From Opitutaceae bacterium EW11 (GTDB lineage Bacteria; Verrucomicrobiota; Verrucomicrobiia; Opitutales; Opitutaceae), in assembly GCA_003054665.1 (NCBI GenBank), contig QAYY01000010.1, positions 310,001 to 374,000 of the forward strand: a stretch of DNA of 64,000 bases. Direction: 5' to 3'. Positions 47,039 through 57,300 of this stretch are shown here, piece after piece (the first letter of the stretch is position 1; each line of letters opens with the position of its first letter). The translations under genes were made by a program, and so were the position numbers. The notes below the pieces were generated by a model. That model saw only the letters and a list, made by a program, of their open reading frames with translations. It was not told the origin of the DNA and did not search any database.

Positions 47039-48400
47039 ATGCGAACTCCCCTCGTTCTTGCTGCACTGCTCGCGACGTTGACGCCGGCCTTCCTGCCCGC
47101 CGCGACCGAAATCGGCCCGGTTCCCCCGCAGGCCGCCAAACGCGTCGCCACCGTTCAACTACGCGTCGCTCCCGACCATCGCGACTGGACCTACAAACTC
47201 GGGGAGCCGGCACGCTTCCGGATCAGCGTGACCGCCGACAACGAGCCGCTCGCCGACGTGCCCATCTCCTACAGCGTCGGCCCGGAAAACATGCCGGCCG
47301 AAACCAAGACGGCCACGGTTCCCCTCGACGGGCTGGTAATCGAGGGAGGCACGCTGCAGACGGGCGGATTTGTCCGGCTGCAGGCGTCGACAGAGGTCGC
47401 CGGACACACCTACAAAGGCGCCGGCACCGCCGCTTTCGCGCCGGAGACGATCCGGCCCACACAAACGGAGCCCGCGGACTTCGACGCCTTCTGGAAGACC
47501 GGCGTAGCCGAGCTCGCCAAGATTCCGATGGAGCCCCGCCTGACGCTTCTGCCCGATGCCTGCACGGGCACGGTGAACGTCTATCACGTCAGCCTTCGCA
47601 CGATCGGCCAGTCGTGGGAGGGTCCGGCGCACGTTTACGGAATCCTCTGCGTGCCTAAGTCGCCCGGCAAACATCCGGCGCTCCTCCGCGTCCCCGGCGC
47701 CGGAGTTCGTCCCTATTTCGGCGACACCACCCTGGCCGAAAAAGGCGTCATCACCTTCGAAATCGGCGTTCACGGAATCCCCGTGAACATGCCGAAGCAG
47801 GTGTACAACGATCTGCTCGCCGGCGCGCTGAACGAATACTGGTTCTTCAACATGGAGGACCGGGAGAAGTTCTATTACCACCGCGTGTACCTGAGCTGCC
47901 TTCGGGCGAACGATTTCCTCACCAGCCTGCCCGAGTGGGACGGGAAAAACCTGGTCGTAGCCGGATCGAGCCAGGGCGGCCAGCTCACGCTTGTCACGGC
48001 GGCGCTCGATGCGCGCGTGACCGGACTCTGCGCGACCCATCCGGCGTTCTGCGACGTGTCCGGCCCGCTCCACGGCCGCGCCGGCGGCTGGCCGCATCCG
48101 TTCCGCAAGGACTGGTATGGCGAAAAATACGCCACGCCGGACAGAATCACGACCGCGACCTACTACGACGCGGTGAACTTCGCGAAGCGCATCAAGGCTC
48201 CCGGCTACTATACCTGGGGTTACAACGACGACACCTGCCCGCCGACTTCGACGTATTCGGCCTACAACGTCATCACCGCGCCCAAGGAACTCGGTGTGAC
48301 CCTCGAACTCGCGCACAGCTACACGGCCGAACAGCAGGATGCGATCAACGGCTGGATCCTGAAACTCGTCGGACTGAAGGACACGCCGTCGACTCACTGA
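47039..48400 (+). CDS. CE7 acetylxylan-esterase/cephalosporin-C-deacetylase-type esterase, secreted
   Basis: 453 residues from ATG 47039, with a signal peptide (PLVLAALLATLTPAFLPAA). An N-terminal beta domain (~30-140) precedes the alpha/beta hydrolase of CE7 type: VYGILCVPKSPGKHPALLRVPGAG, RGQSW-like TIGQSWEGPAHVYG, nucleophile Ser311 in AGSSQGGQL, catalytic Asp397/398 in GYNDDTCPPTS, and His426 in LAHSYT. The D-T-C-PP motif is typical of CE7. It would remove acetyl groups from xylo-oligosaccharides or other hemicellulose fragments. The extra N-terminal module is longer than in classic Axe1. A terminator follows. Confidence 0.9.
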   Translation: MRTPLVLAALLATLTPAFLPAATEIGPVPPQAAKRVATVQLRVAPDHRDWTYKLGEPARFRISVTADNEPLADVPISYSVGPENMPAETKTATVPLDGLVIEGGTLQTGGFVRLQASTEVAGHTYKGAGTAAFAPETIRPTQTEPADFDAFWKTGVAELAKIPMEPRLTLLPDACTGTVNVYHVSLRTIGQSWEGPAHVYGILCVPKSPGKHPALLRVPGAGVRPYFGDTTLAEKGVITFEIGVHGIPVNMPKQVYNDLLAGALNEYWFFNMEDREKFYYHRVYLSCLRANDFLTSLPEWDGKNLVVAGSSQGGQLTLVTAALDARVTGLCATHPAFCDVSGPLHGRAGGWPHPFRKDWYGEKYATPDRITTATYYDAVNFAKRIKAPGYYTWGYNDDTCPPTSTYSAYNVITAPKELGVTLELAHSYTAEQQDAINGWILKLVGLKDTPSTH

Positions 48401-48436
48401 CGACGACGTCGCCGGACGCCGGCGCTAGCACATCCG

Positions 48437-48464
48437 AGCCGCTGCATCGTCAGCGGCTTTTTTT
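48437..48464 (+). terminator. Rho-independent terminator of the esterase pair
   Basis: AGCCGCT (48437-48443) pairs with AGCGGCT (48452-48458), followed by seven T residues. It lies 37 bp after the CE7 stop. Confidence 0.85.
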
Positions 48465-48608
48465 GTGGGAGCGCGCCGTCATCCGTTTTGTTGCGACGGT
48501 GGTCGGCGCGGTGAGCGAGGGCACCGCGCCCACATCGGAAGAAGAAGCGCCGGGGAATCCCCCGGCGAAACGGGTCGCGCCGTTTCGGAAGCCGCAATCC
48601 CGCACGCC

Positions 48609-50201
48609 TCAGACTTTGCCGCGGCGAGCTTCGAGCTGCAGCCGAATCTCGGCCATCTTCTCCTGGGTCAGCGGATATTTGGCCAGAGCGACCAGCGCGA
48701 GGCCGAGGCCGACGATGGGGATGATGGCCAGCAGGAGGCGGATCATGAAGAGCGTGTGGGCGCTCTGGTTGCCGCCCAGCTCCGGATTGTAGCCGACCCA
48801 ATCGAGAATGAAGAAGGAGAAGCCCGCGCCGAGCGCCATGCCGACCTTCGAAATCCACGACACGCAGGCCGAGAACGAACCTTCGCGGCGACGGCCCGTC
48901 TTGAGCTCGTCGTAGTCCACGACGTCGGCGAGCAGCGAGTAGAACAGCATCCAGAAGCCGCCGCCCGTGAAGGCGATGGAGCCGCAGGCCAGGAGCTGCA
49001 TCCACCGATGGTTCGGATCGTAGAGCCACCACGTGCTGACGAAGACCAGGATGGCGATGGAGAAGACGATGCCCATCGTCGGTTTTTTTCCGATACGGCG
49101 GGCGATGAAACCGAAGACCGGCACGCCGATGCCGCCCATGACCATGCCGGCAAGACCCATGAGAAAGTTCCAGCCGTTGCCTTCGGCGAGGCGGCCGCCG
49201 CACACGTAATACATTGTGGCCGCAAAACCGAGGGTGCCGACCATGCTGGTGCCGAGCGCGTAGGCGAGATTCATCACCACTTGAGCGCGGAACGGCTCGC
49301 ACTGCAGCGTCTGCCAGAGCGTTTCTTTGATCGAGATCTTCTCCTGCTTACCGGCAACGACGAGTTTGCTGTAATAACGCTCGCGCACTAGGGCGACGCA
49401 GGTGAGCCCCATGATGATGACACCCACGCCTGCGATGGCGCAGAACACCTGGCCGCCGATCAGGATGTTGGGCTTGCTGTCCGGAAGATTATTCCAGGCG
49501 CTGGGCGCGGTGAAAAGAAGCTGGTTCAACCGGGCGAGCACCGCCGCGGGCACTTTCGGCAGACGCTCCCAGAGGTTGCCGTAGGTCGCGTTGTCCCAGA
49601 GGGACAGCGTGAAGAACTGACCCGCGAAAAAGAGACCGACCTCGGGAATCTTCTGAACGACGTATTTGTAGGAAAACAGGCTGGTGCGCTCGTGGTAGTC
49701 GGGCGTCAGTTCGTTGCCCAGACTCACCCAGGGCATGTTGAAGCAGCTGACCACCGGCAGGTAGAGCGCGGAGGAGCCGATCATGAACCAGAAATAGTTG
49801 GAGATCTCCTTGCCGAAGAGATGGGTCGTGCCCCAGCCGCCGTTCACGCCGACAAGCAGCGGAAGCCCCAGACCGGCGACGATTGCGCCGACGAACATGA
49901 ACGGACGTCGACGGCCCCAGCGGGAGCGGGTGTTGTCGGAAAGCCAGCCGAAGAGCGGATCCGAAACCGCGTCGATCATGCGGTTCAGAATCAACGCGAC
50001 GCCGATCAGCCAGGACGCCACGCCGAGGTACATGCCGAAGACCTGGAAAGCGATGTTGGGGTAGAGCCAGTGGCCCCACATGTCGATGAACGTGCCCAGG
50101 CCGTAACCGACCTTCTGCGACACGGGAATGCGATCTTCGGGAGCTACTCTGGCATGGGCAGCCGCGGTGGGGGCGGCGGCAGTGGTATCGGTGGTGCTCA
50201 T
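48609..50201 (-). CDS. GPH-family sugar:cation symporter (MelB/YicJ-like)
   Basis: 530 residues, twelve membrane helices. VGYGLGTFIDMWGHW near the N-terminus and NRMIDAVSDPLFGWLSDNT followed by RSRWGRRRPFM are the hallmarks of glycoside-pentoside-hexuronide:cation symporters. Central loops are longer than in MelB. In E. coli the GPH protein YicJ is encoded beside the alpha-xylosidase YicI, and in lactobacilli XylP imports isoprimeverose; here a YicI-like enzyme is encoded 1.5 kb away. Import of xyloglucan-derived oligosaccharides is therefore the favoured inference. A 16-bp palindrome shared with the glycosidase genes lies 81-96 bp upstream of the start. Confidence 0.9.
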   Translation of the reverse strand: MSTTDTTAAAPTAAAHARVAPEDRIPVSQKVGYGLGTFIDMWGHWLYPNIAFQVFGMYLGVASWLIGVALILNRMIDAVSDPLFGWLSDNTRSRWGRRRPFMFVGAIVAGLGLPLLVGVNGGWGTTHLFGKEISNYFWFMIGSSALYLPVVSCFNMPWVSLGNELTPDYHERTSLFSYKYVVQKIPEVGLFFAGQFFTLSLWDNATYGNLWERLPKVPAAVLARLNQLLFTAPSAWNNLPDSKPNILIGGQVFCAIAGVGVIIMGLTCVALVRERYYSKLVVAGKQEKISIKETLWQTLQCEPFRAQVVMNLAYALGTSMVGTLGFAATMYYVCGGRLAEGNGWNFLMGLAGMVMGGIGVPVFGFIARRIGKKPTMGIVFSIAILVFVSTWWLYDPNHRWMQLLACGSIAFTGGGFWMLFYSLLADVVDYDELKTGRRREGSFSACVSWISKVGMALGAGFSFFILDWVGYNPELGGNQSAHTLFMIRLLLAIIPIVGLGLALVALAKYPLTQEKMAEIRLQLEARRGKV

Positions 50202-50281
50202 ACGGCGGGCGGGGAGGCGCCGGCTTGTTCGGCCGGGCGGGGGAGGCTGGGGCTGCTAGGGAAAGTCCGCCGAAGGGCGGT

Positions 50282-50297
50282 GATTTATGGCTAAATC
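50282..50297. promoter_or_regulatory. Predicted LacI-family operator, symporter site
   Basis: GATTTATGGCTAAATC has perfect 6-bp arms around a 4-nt centre. It shares the pattern RATTTA-N4-TAAATY with sites at 54090 and 57653. It lies between the symporter gene and the LacI gene, upstream of the former. Confidence 0.7.
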
Positions 50298-50375
50298 GTG
50301 GGTCGGCGGGGTGCCGGGGCAAGTGGATTCTGCCTTTCGCGTGCCTCCAGCAGCGCAACTGCTGGGGCCAACAGG

Positions 50376-51473
50376 CTAAATTTGTGGGACGACGATTTCC
50401 TGGCTCGGCGGCGGCGCGACGGTGCCGCGCAACACGAGCTCGGTGGAGAAAACGATGTTCTGCGCCGCGCGGTCGATCTTCCCTTCCCGGCTGGCCTCGA
50501 TCCGCTCGAGCAGGACTTCAACCGCCCGGTTGCCCATCTCGTGCAGCGGCTGCCGAACCGTCGTCAGCTGCGGCACGGTGGATCGGGCCGCGAGCGTGTC
50601 GTCGAAACCCGCGAGCGAGATGTCCGACGGGACACGGATGCCCACTTCGGCAAGCACTTCCATGCAGCCCGTGGCGACGCCATCGTTGGCGCAGAAAATC
50701 GCCTGCGGCATCTTCTGCCCGGACGAAGCCTTCATCCAGTCCCGCAGGGCGCGGTAGCCCTCGGGCGTGGTGAAGCCAGCCTCGACGATGATGGTGTTTT
50801 CCCGCCGCAGGCCCGCCTCGCTCATCGCACGCTTGAAACCGGTGACGCGGCGCTCGACGCCGAGGAGTCCACGCGGACCGGTCAGGTGCATGATCCGGCG
50901 ATGCCCAAGCTCGATCATGTATTTGACCATGTCATACGCGCCTCTCTCCTCGTCGCTCTCGAGGTTCACCCAGCGGGGGACGGCGAGGTTGGCGTGCACG
51001 CCGACGGAAGGCGTGTGCGTGGGAAGCGCGGCGACGCTTTCCTTCGTCAACCGCGGCGCGATCAGGACCAGGCCGTCGATCCGCCCGTCGCAAAATTTGT
51101 CCAGGCGGGCCGAATCCTTCTCCCAGTCGTGCAGGGTGAAGACCGTCGTCGTCTGGTCGTGCTGCGCCGCGGTTTCGAGGATGCCGTTGAAGACCTCGAG
51201 AAAATACTGGTTCAGCTGCGAGCGCTCGAAGACCGCCGCCACGCCGATCGTGTTCATGCGGCGCTCAGCCAGAGCGCGCGCGGCCGCATTGGGCCGATAG
51301 CGAAGTTTCTCCGCTGCCTCCAGGATACGGCGCCGCGTTTCGGGCGCGGTACGAGACGACGTACGCGCGCCGTTGAGGACGGCGGACACCGCCATGGCGG
51401 AAACCCCCGCTTCGCGACCGACGTCGGCCAAAGTCGCTGGACGGGAGCCTTTTCGTTTCGAAGGCACAGGCAT
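50376..51473 (-). CDS. LacI-family transcriptional regulator
   Basis: 365 residues. The helix-turn-helix is at residues ~14-33 (TLADVGREAGVSAMAVSAVL), followed by the hinge helix (YRPNAAARALAERR) and a periplasmic-binding-protein-like effector domain (~63-350): IGVAAVFERSQ, RIDGLVLIAPR, HRRIMHLTGP, AIFCANDGVATGCMEVL and SLAGFDDTLAARSTVPQLTTVRQP. It is encoded between the symporter and the GH31 gene, and three identical-pattern palindromes sit at neighbouring glycosidase promoters, so it is the likely local repressor with a sugar effector. Its stop region (50376-50386) contains one half-site-like GGCTAAATT. Confidence 0.93.
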   Translation of the reverse strand: MPVPSKRKGSRPATLADVGREAGVSAMAVSAVLNGARTSSRTAPETRRRILEAAEKLRYRPNAAARALAERRMNTIGVAAVFERSQLNQYFLEVFNGILETAAQHDQTTTVFTLHDWEKDSARLDKFCDGRIDGLVLIAPRLTKESVAALPTHTPSVGVHANLAVPRWVNLESDEERGAYDMVKYMIELGHRRIMHLTGPRGLLGVERRVTGFKRAMSEAGLRRENTIIVEAGFTTPEGYRALRDWMKASSGQKMPQAIFCANDGVATGCMEVLAEVGIRVPSDISLAGFDDTLAARSTVPQLTTVRQPLHEMGNRAVEVLLERIEASREGKIDRAAQNIVFSTELVLRGTVAPPPSQEIVVPQI

Positions 51474-51631
51474 GAACTACTCTCTCGGGCTACCGAGAAT
51501 CGGGAAAACTATCGTATCGGTGGAGTCTTCGGGGGCGGAAGACAGCGACGCCGGACACGCCGCCGGAATCCATCAACAGCAAAAAAGCGAGCGTTAGTAA
51601 AGGGGTAGAAAAATCGCTGGACAGGGGGCGA

Positions 51632-51683
51632 CGTATCCGCCGCGCCATGGCTGCGGCCGTTGCAGCCGAGCGCGGCGGATACG
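51632..51683. other. Long perfect-stem hairpin downstream of the GH31 gene
   Basis: CGTATCCGCCGCGC (51632-51645) is the exact reverse complement of GCGCGGCGGATACG (51670-51683), with an inner GGCTGC/GCAGCC stem. It lies 10 bp past the GH31 stop on the minus strand. There is no immediate T-run (a TTTTT occurs ~20 bp further), so it may be a weak terminator or an mRNA-stabilising hairpin. Confidence 0.6.
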
Positions 51684-51692
51684 TTGCGCGAA

Positions 51693-54023
51693 TCAACCCA
51701 GCGTCGCCGACAGGGCGGCGGCGCCGGAGGCGGGTGAAAGAACGGAGCCGCGGGTGTCCTCCTGGACGGACGCGCCCGCGCCGGGGCGAACGGCCTTCTG
51801 CCCGATCAGCTGCACTTTCCAGTCGCGAACCGCACCCGAGACCTTGACCTCGATCTGCTTGCCGCGACGGGTGGCGGTCACACTGCCGACGGTCTCGCCC
51901 TTCGCGTTCACGACCGGCGACGCGGCCGTTGCACCGTCGGCCAGTGCGTACACCGCGAACGTCAGGCCGGAATCGAAGGCGTAGTCCGGACGATCTTCGC
52001 GCGAGCCGAGCGCAAGGATGGAGTTGGGACGGACGTAGAGTGGCAGGCTGAGGAAATCGTGCTGCGAGCGATACCAGCGCCCTCCGGCCTTGGTCTCGCC
52101 CGTGAGCGCATGGGTCCACTCGCCTTCAGGCAGATAGAAGTCCGCCGTGCCGTCCTCGGTGAGCACGGGAGCGACGAGGAGCGACGGCCCGAGGAGGAAC
52201 TGACGATCCAGCGTGTCGCACGCCGGATCGCCGGGAAACTCCACCATCATCGGGCGCATCATCGGCACGCCCTCGCGGTGCGCCTCCGTCGCCGCCGCGT
52301 AGAGGTAAGGCATCATGCGCTGCTTCAGTTTGGTGAAGAAACGCAGGACGTCGCACGATTCCTCGTCGATGCTCCACGGCACGCGGTAGCTCGAGCTGCC
52401 GTGCAGCCGGCTGTGCGAGGAGAGCAGCCCGAAGGCCAGCCAGCGCTTGTAGACCGCCGGCGGAGGAGACCCCTCGAAACCGCCGATGTCGTGGCTCCAG
52501 TAGCCGAAGCCGCACAGGCTGAGCGACAAACCGCCGCGCAGGCTTTCGGCCATGGATTCGAAATTCGACCAGCAATCGCCGCCCCAGTGAATGGGGAAAC
52601 GTTGACCGCTCGCATAGCTCGAGCGTGCGAAGACAACCGCGTCGCCTTTTCCGCGCACCTCCTCCAGGAGCGAAAACACCGCCTGGTTGTAGAGCAGCGG
52701 GTAGACGTTGTGCATCCGCACCGGGTCCGAGCCGTCGTGGTAAACCACGCCCTCGCTCGGGATGCGTTCGCCGAAATCGGTTTTGAAGGCGTCCACGCCC
52801 ATGTCCATCAGCCGGCGCAGGTGGCCCTGGAACCACGCGACAGCGGCGGGGTTCGTGAAGTCGACGATCGCCATGCCCGGCTGCCAGAGATCGGTCTGCC
52901 AGACGTCGCCGTTGGTCTTCTTGATGAAATAGCCGCCGCGCTTGCCCTCCTCGAAGAGAGGCGACCGCTGCGCGATGTAGGAGTTGATCCACACGCAGAT
53001 CTTCAGGCCGCGCTCGCGCAGCCGCTGGAGCATGCCGCGCGGATCCGGGAACATGCGGGCGTCCCAGTTGAAGTCGGACCAGTTGAATTCCCGCATCCAG
53101 AAGCAGTCGAAGTGGAAAACGCTCAGCGGCAGGTCGCGCTTCTTCATCTCGTCGATGAAGCCGGTCGTCGTCTTCTCGTCGTAGTTGGTGGTGAACGACG
53201 TCGACAGCCAAAGTCCAAACGTCCACGGGGGCGGCAGCGCGGGCCGTCCGGTCAGCGCGGTGAGGCGGCGCAGGATGTCCTTCGGGGTCGGACCATAGAT
53301 GACAAAATACTCGAGGCTTTCGGCCTGGAGGCTGAACTGGACGCGGGCGACTTTTTCGGACGCGATTTCGAACGAGAGCGGGCCGGCTTCGTTGACGAGG
53401 ACGCCGTAGCCGCGGTTCGTCATGTAGAACGGCACCGACTTGTAAGCCTGTTCGCAGGCCGTGCCGCCGTCCTTGTTGGTGTTGTCCAACACCTGGCCGT
53501 TCTTCACGAACGCCGTGAAACGTTCGCCGAGGCCGTAGACACACTCGCCCACGCCGAGCGTCAGCTGCTCGTGCAGGAAGTTGCCGCGGCCCGCCCACTG
53601 GACGTAGCCGAGGCCGCGCCAGCCGCTTTTCGTCAGCACCCGGCCGCCCGCGCGGAAGGAAAGCTCCCAGCTGCCGGGACGGCGATCGATGCGCGCCGAG
53701 AGATCGCCCGAGCTCAGCTCGGCCTCCCCTTCCGACAGCTTGATCTTCACCGGAGCGTCGCCCTGCGTCTGAAGCGGAATATGCGGCCCCGGATCGGACG
53801 CGCCCGAGAAGTGCTCGGCCCGGACGCGGATCACGCCCGGCATCGACGAGCTCAGGCTCACCGTGAGCAACGGTCCCTGCAGCGTGTCGCCGCGATGGCG
53901 GATCGGGCGGGTCGGCGCCGAGACGACAAGACGGCTCGGCTCCTCAAATACATCATAGGCTTCGGCCGCGTAGTGGGCGACGACGCCTGGTTGGAGCATC
54001 CATTGACCGTCCGTGAATTTCAT
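51693..54023 (-). CDS. GH31 alpha-xylosidase, YicI-like, cytoplasmic
   Basis: 776 residues from ATG 54023; no signal peptide. The (beta/alpha)8 core is very close to E. coli YicI in its motifs: FHFDCFWMREFNW, FPDPRGMLQRLRERGLKICV, WINSYIAQRSPLF, DFTNPAAVAWF, nucleophile Asp416 in FKTDFGERIP (same number as YicI), acid/base Asp483 in HWGGDCWSNFESMAESLRGG, and FLLGPSLLVAPV. N-terminal beta-sandwich (~1-240) and C-terminal beta domains (~580-776) complete the family layout. YicI removes alpha-xylosyl side chains from isoprimeverose and xyloglucan oligosaccharides. The cytoplasmic location fits with import by the neighbouring symporter. An operator-like palindrome lies 67-82 bp upstream. Confidence 0.94.
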   Translation of the reverse strand: MKFTDGQWMLQPGVVAHYAAEAYDVFEEPSRLVVSAPTRPIRHRGDTLQGPLLTVSLSSSMPGVIRVRAEHFSGASDPGPHIPLQTQGDAPVKIKLSEGEAELSSGDLSARIDRRPGSWELSFRAGGRVLTKSGWRGLGYVQWAGRGNFLHEQLTLGVGECVYGLGERFTAFVKNGQVLDNTNKDGGTACEQAYKSVPFYMTNRGYGVLVNEAGPLSFEIASEKVARVQFSLQAESLEYFVIYGPTPKDILRRLTALTGRPALPPPWTFGLWLSTSFTTNYDEKTTTGFIDEMKKRDLPLSVFHFDCFWMREFNWSDFNWDARMFPDPRGMLQRLRERGLKICVWINSYIAQRSPLFEEGKRGGYFIKKTNGDVWQTDLWQPGMAIVDFTNPAAVAWFQGHLRRLMDMGVDAFKTDFGERIPSEGVVYHDGSDPVRMHNVYPLLYNQAVFSLLEEVRGKGDAVVFARSSYASGQRFPIHWGGDCWSNFESMAESLRGGLSLSLCGFGYWSHDIGGFEGSPPPAVYKRWLAFGLLSSHSRLHGSSSYRVPWSIDEESCDVLRFFTKLKQRMMPYLYAAATEAHREGVPMMRPMMVEFPGDPACDTLDRQFLLGPSLLVAPVLTEDGTADFYLPEGEWTHALTGETKAGGRWYRSQHDFLSLPLYVRPNSILALGSREDRPDYAFDSGLTFAVYALADGATAASPVVNAKGETVGSVTATRRGKQIEVKVSGAVRDWKVQLIGQKAVRPGAGASVQEDTRGSVLSPASGAAALSATLG

Positions 54024-54089
54024 GAATCCGAAGTGAAGTAGCGGGGGGCTGCTGACACGAGTGGGGGCAACGGCGTCCGCTCGGACGCG

Positions 54090-54105
54090 CATTTAAGGCT
54101 AAATC
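54090..54105. promoter_or_regulatory. Predicted LacI-family operator, GH31 site
   Basis: CATTTAAGGCTAAATC: the right half and centre (GGCTAAATC) are identical to the symporter site, and the arms ATTTA/TAAAT are perfect. Located 67 bp upstream of the GH31 start codon on the minus strand. Confidence 0.7.
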
Positions 54106-54303
54106 AGACATCCTGCCGCCCCTGCAAGCCAGATCTTGGTCGAACTTTGCCACGTATCTTCGGGACCTCGCGGCCCCGGACGCCGCCCGCAAGGACAGGC
54201 GCCCCTTCACGCGAGGCGCTCATCCCGATCTCCTTGCGGAGCGCGGGCATAGCACGGGGTCGCGCGCCGGGCCGGGCCGGCGCGTTTCCCGAACCGAAGG
54301 GCC

Positions 54304-57300
54304 CTACTCCCCGAGCACCCGCAATTCGCGGAGGCTCACCGCCGTGTTGCCGGGAGCCTCGGTGACGACGATGCGGACGTGTCGGATGCCTTTTCTCGGC
54401 TCCGGCAGAACGAGGAAATGGCGACCGGAATCGCGCCGGTTCTCACGCTCGTCCGACAGCGTCGTCCAGACCGAGCCGTCGGCGGATCCCTCGACCAGGT
54501 ACCGGTAGCCGGGCTCGTCTGTGTTCCACTCGAGTTCGATCGTATCGACTTTGTGGTTACCGCCGAGATCGACCGCCACCCAGGGACGGGTGTCGCCGTC
54601 CTTCGCCGTCCAGCGGGTGTTGATGTCGCCGTCGTCGACGCACTCCGGCTTCGGCACGGCACCCCAAGGGGGTTGATGGAAGGAGGAAGCGGTCGCGCCC
54701 CGTCCTTCCGCAAGCGACGGGCGCAGCCGTTGATCCCAGGTCGCCACCGGCACCTCCGCCGCAGGGTGAAAATCGGCGCCGCCGGCATAGCGGACGAGCC
54801 CGGCGAGGAGTTGCCGCGCCTCGGGCTTGGCCTGCAGCGCATAGAGATCGACCGCGCAGACAAGGAGCCGCCCCTTGCCGACCCGCGATTCGAAAACCAA
54901 CCCGAGCTTGTCGTTGCGCGCGAGGTTGTCGACGACCTGGACCTGCGGACGCAGCTCGGCGGGCGTCCCTGTCAGGACTACCGGAGAGCTGGCGAACGCG
55001 ATCGCCGACCACTGGCGTTCGCTGTAGGTGCGCGTCGGGAAGCCTGCGAGCGCAGGACTCTGCGCGTCGACCAGCAGTCCCATGGTGCCGGGACTGCCGG
55101 AGAACATCGGCCAGCACCAGAAGTCGGTCGCGTAAGCGCCGCCGACGGAGTATCCGAGTCGTTTTCCCTCGGGAATGAGCAGGACGGCGCGGCCTTCGAG
55201 AAGCAGAGGGCGGGCCGCGGTCCAGCTTCGCACAATCGAGACGCCCTGCGGCGCGCCGGTGTCCTGCGCCTTCGGATACACCCAGAGCGGCCAACGGTTC
55301 ACGTACCGCTGCGAGCCGGCCTCGGCCGTGACGAGCAGATCGAAACGCTCAGCCTGGGCCAGATCGGGCAGCACCGCCGAGACGTGACCGACGCTTCGCA
55401 GACCGCCCCGGGCCAGTGTCCCGGCCGGGAAGGCGCCCTTCGCCACGGCGACGCCGCAAGGCGAGACGATCGACCAGGCCACCAGCGCGTTGCGAAGATC
55501 GTCGCGGCCATAGTGCGCCACTTCCACGTCCGCCGCGTAGGTCTCGCCCGCGGTCCACGTGTAGCGATCGAAGCGCGCCAGCGGCACGATCGGACCGCAG
55601 AACTCCCGCCACGCGTCGACCGTGATCAAGCCCTTGGATTCCATGAAGGCGTTGAGCATGCCGACGAGCGCCGTGCCCTGCCCCGGGAAATCCTGGAGAT
55701 CCAGCAGCTGGAAGCCGCCGAAGCCGGGCGTCCGCAGCGCGAGTTCGATTTCCTCCTTGTAGAGCGAGGCCGAGAGCGCGCCCGAAGCGTGGAACCAGGC
55801 ATCCGCCTGACCGAGGAGCCCGTGCTTCTGCATCACGGATCGGAAATACTCGAGATTCCGGGCCGCCACGACGCCGGTGTAGCGCGGGATCTCGCTGTAG
55901 TCCGGATACACCGTCCACTGGCCGATCTCGTGGCCGATTACCGGCGCGGGAATGCCCTCGGTGGCGGCGCGCAAATCGCCGCGTGTCGAGCCGTCGCCCC
56001 ACTGAACCGCGCCGTCATAGCCGTCCCCCTGGTAATAACTGCCGCGGGCCGGAAGGGCCTTCTTCCCGCTGGCAGGCGTCTTGGCCTTCGCCGTCGGCCA
56101 GAAATCGTTCGTCTTCTGAAAATCCGGATCCCACAGCACGTTGTTCGACCCGTCGGCGTAGAGGTGCCGCGGATCGAGCGACCGCAGGTGTTCGACCAAG
56201 GCGTTCATCATCGCACGGTCGCCTCCCAGCTCGTTGCCCAAGGTCATCATCGCAAACGACGGATGGTTCCCGAACTCGCGGATCACCCGCTCACCTTCCG
56301 GCGTCAGCGCGTCGCGGATCTTCGCGTCAAACGTGCCCCAGAACGGGAGCTCGGGCTGAAGATAAATCCCGAGACGGTCCGCCGCGGCAAAAGCCGCTTC
56401 CGGCGGCACCCAGGTGTGACATCGCACGTGGTTGATGCCGTAGCTCTGAAGCTTGGAGAGGTATTCGACCCAGCCGTCCACGTCCGTGGGCGGATGACCG
56501 GTGATCGGAAACACGCAGGCATCGTGCTTGCCGCGGAGAAACGTGATCCGGCCGTTGACCGCGATCTGGGTCCCCTGAATGCGCAGTTCGCGAAGGCCGG
56601 TCTGGATCGTCTTTTCAACCGCACCGTCTTTCGTCTCCAACCTCACCTTCACGAGGTAAAGCGCAGGAGAAAACTCGTCCCAGGTCCTGGCCTCAGGTCC
56701 CAGCAGGTACGGAATCGACACGGCTCCCTGGCCGGAGGGAATCTCGACTTGCCGCAACACGGCGAGCGGCTCGTGAGCGGGACCGGCGTGATTCGCGCTC
56801 CGCGCCGACACCGTGATCGTGCCTGGAATCGCTTCGGCGCCGCGGCGGTCTGTCGCGATTTCCACGCGGAAGCTCGAATGCGCGAGGTCGGGATAAACCT
56901 GCACGTCCGCGAGGGAGGTTTCCGCAAGAGCCCGCACTTCGATGCGGCCGAGGATGCCGTTCCAGTTCGTCTGCGTGTTGTCGCTGTACTGATGCGCATC
57001 GGCCTCGTACGGCCGACGCGCGGCGCGGTTGTCGACGAGGATCACGAGTTCGTGGCGTCCCGGTTTCGCGGAAGCGCTCAACGCGTACCGCTGCGGACCC
57101 GTCGCCCAGCGCTGCTCTCCGCACGCCGCTCCATCCAGCCAAACCTGAGTGTAGCGCGTCCGCTCGAGGAGAAGCTCGAGACGGCGTCCCGCCCAGGCCG
57201 CAGGAACCTCGAAGCTGCGTCGATACCAGGCTGGACCGTCGTACTTGCGGACGCGGGTGAGCATGCCGCGTTCGGCGCCCGGATTCTCCGGGCCCTTGCC

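Noticed and set aside
50376-50390. A fourth operator at the end of the LacI gene (GGCTAAATTTG)
   Set aside because: Only one half matches; the left arm is absent and it overlaps the stop codon, so it is mentioned but not called.
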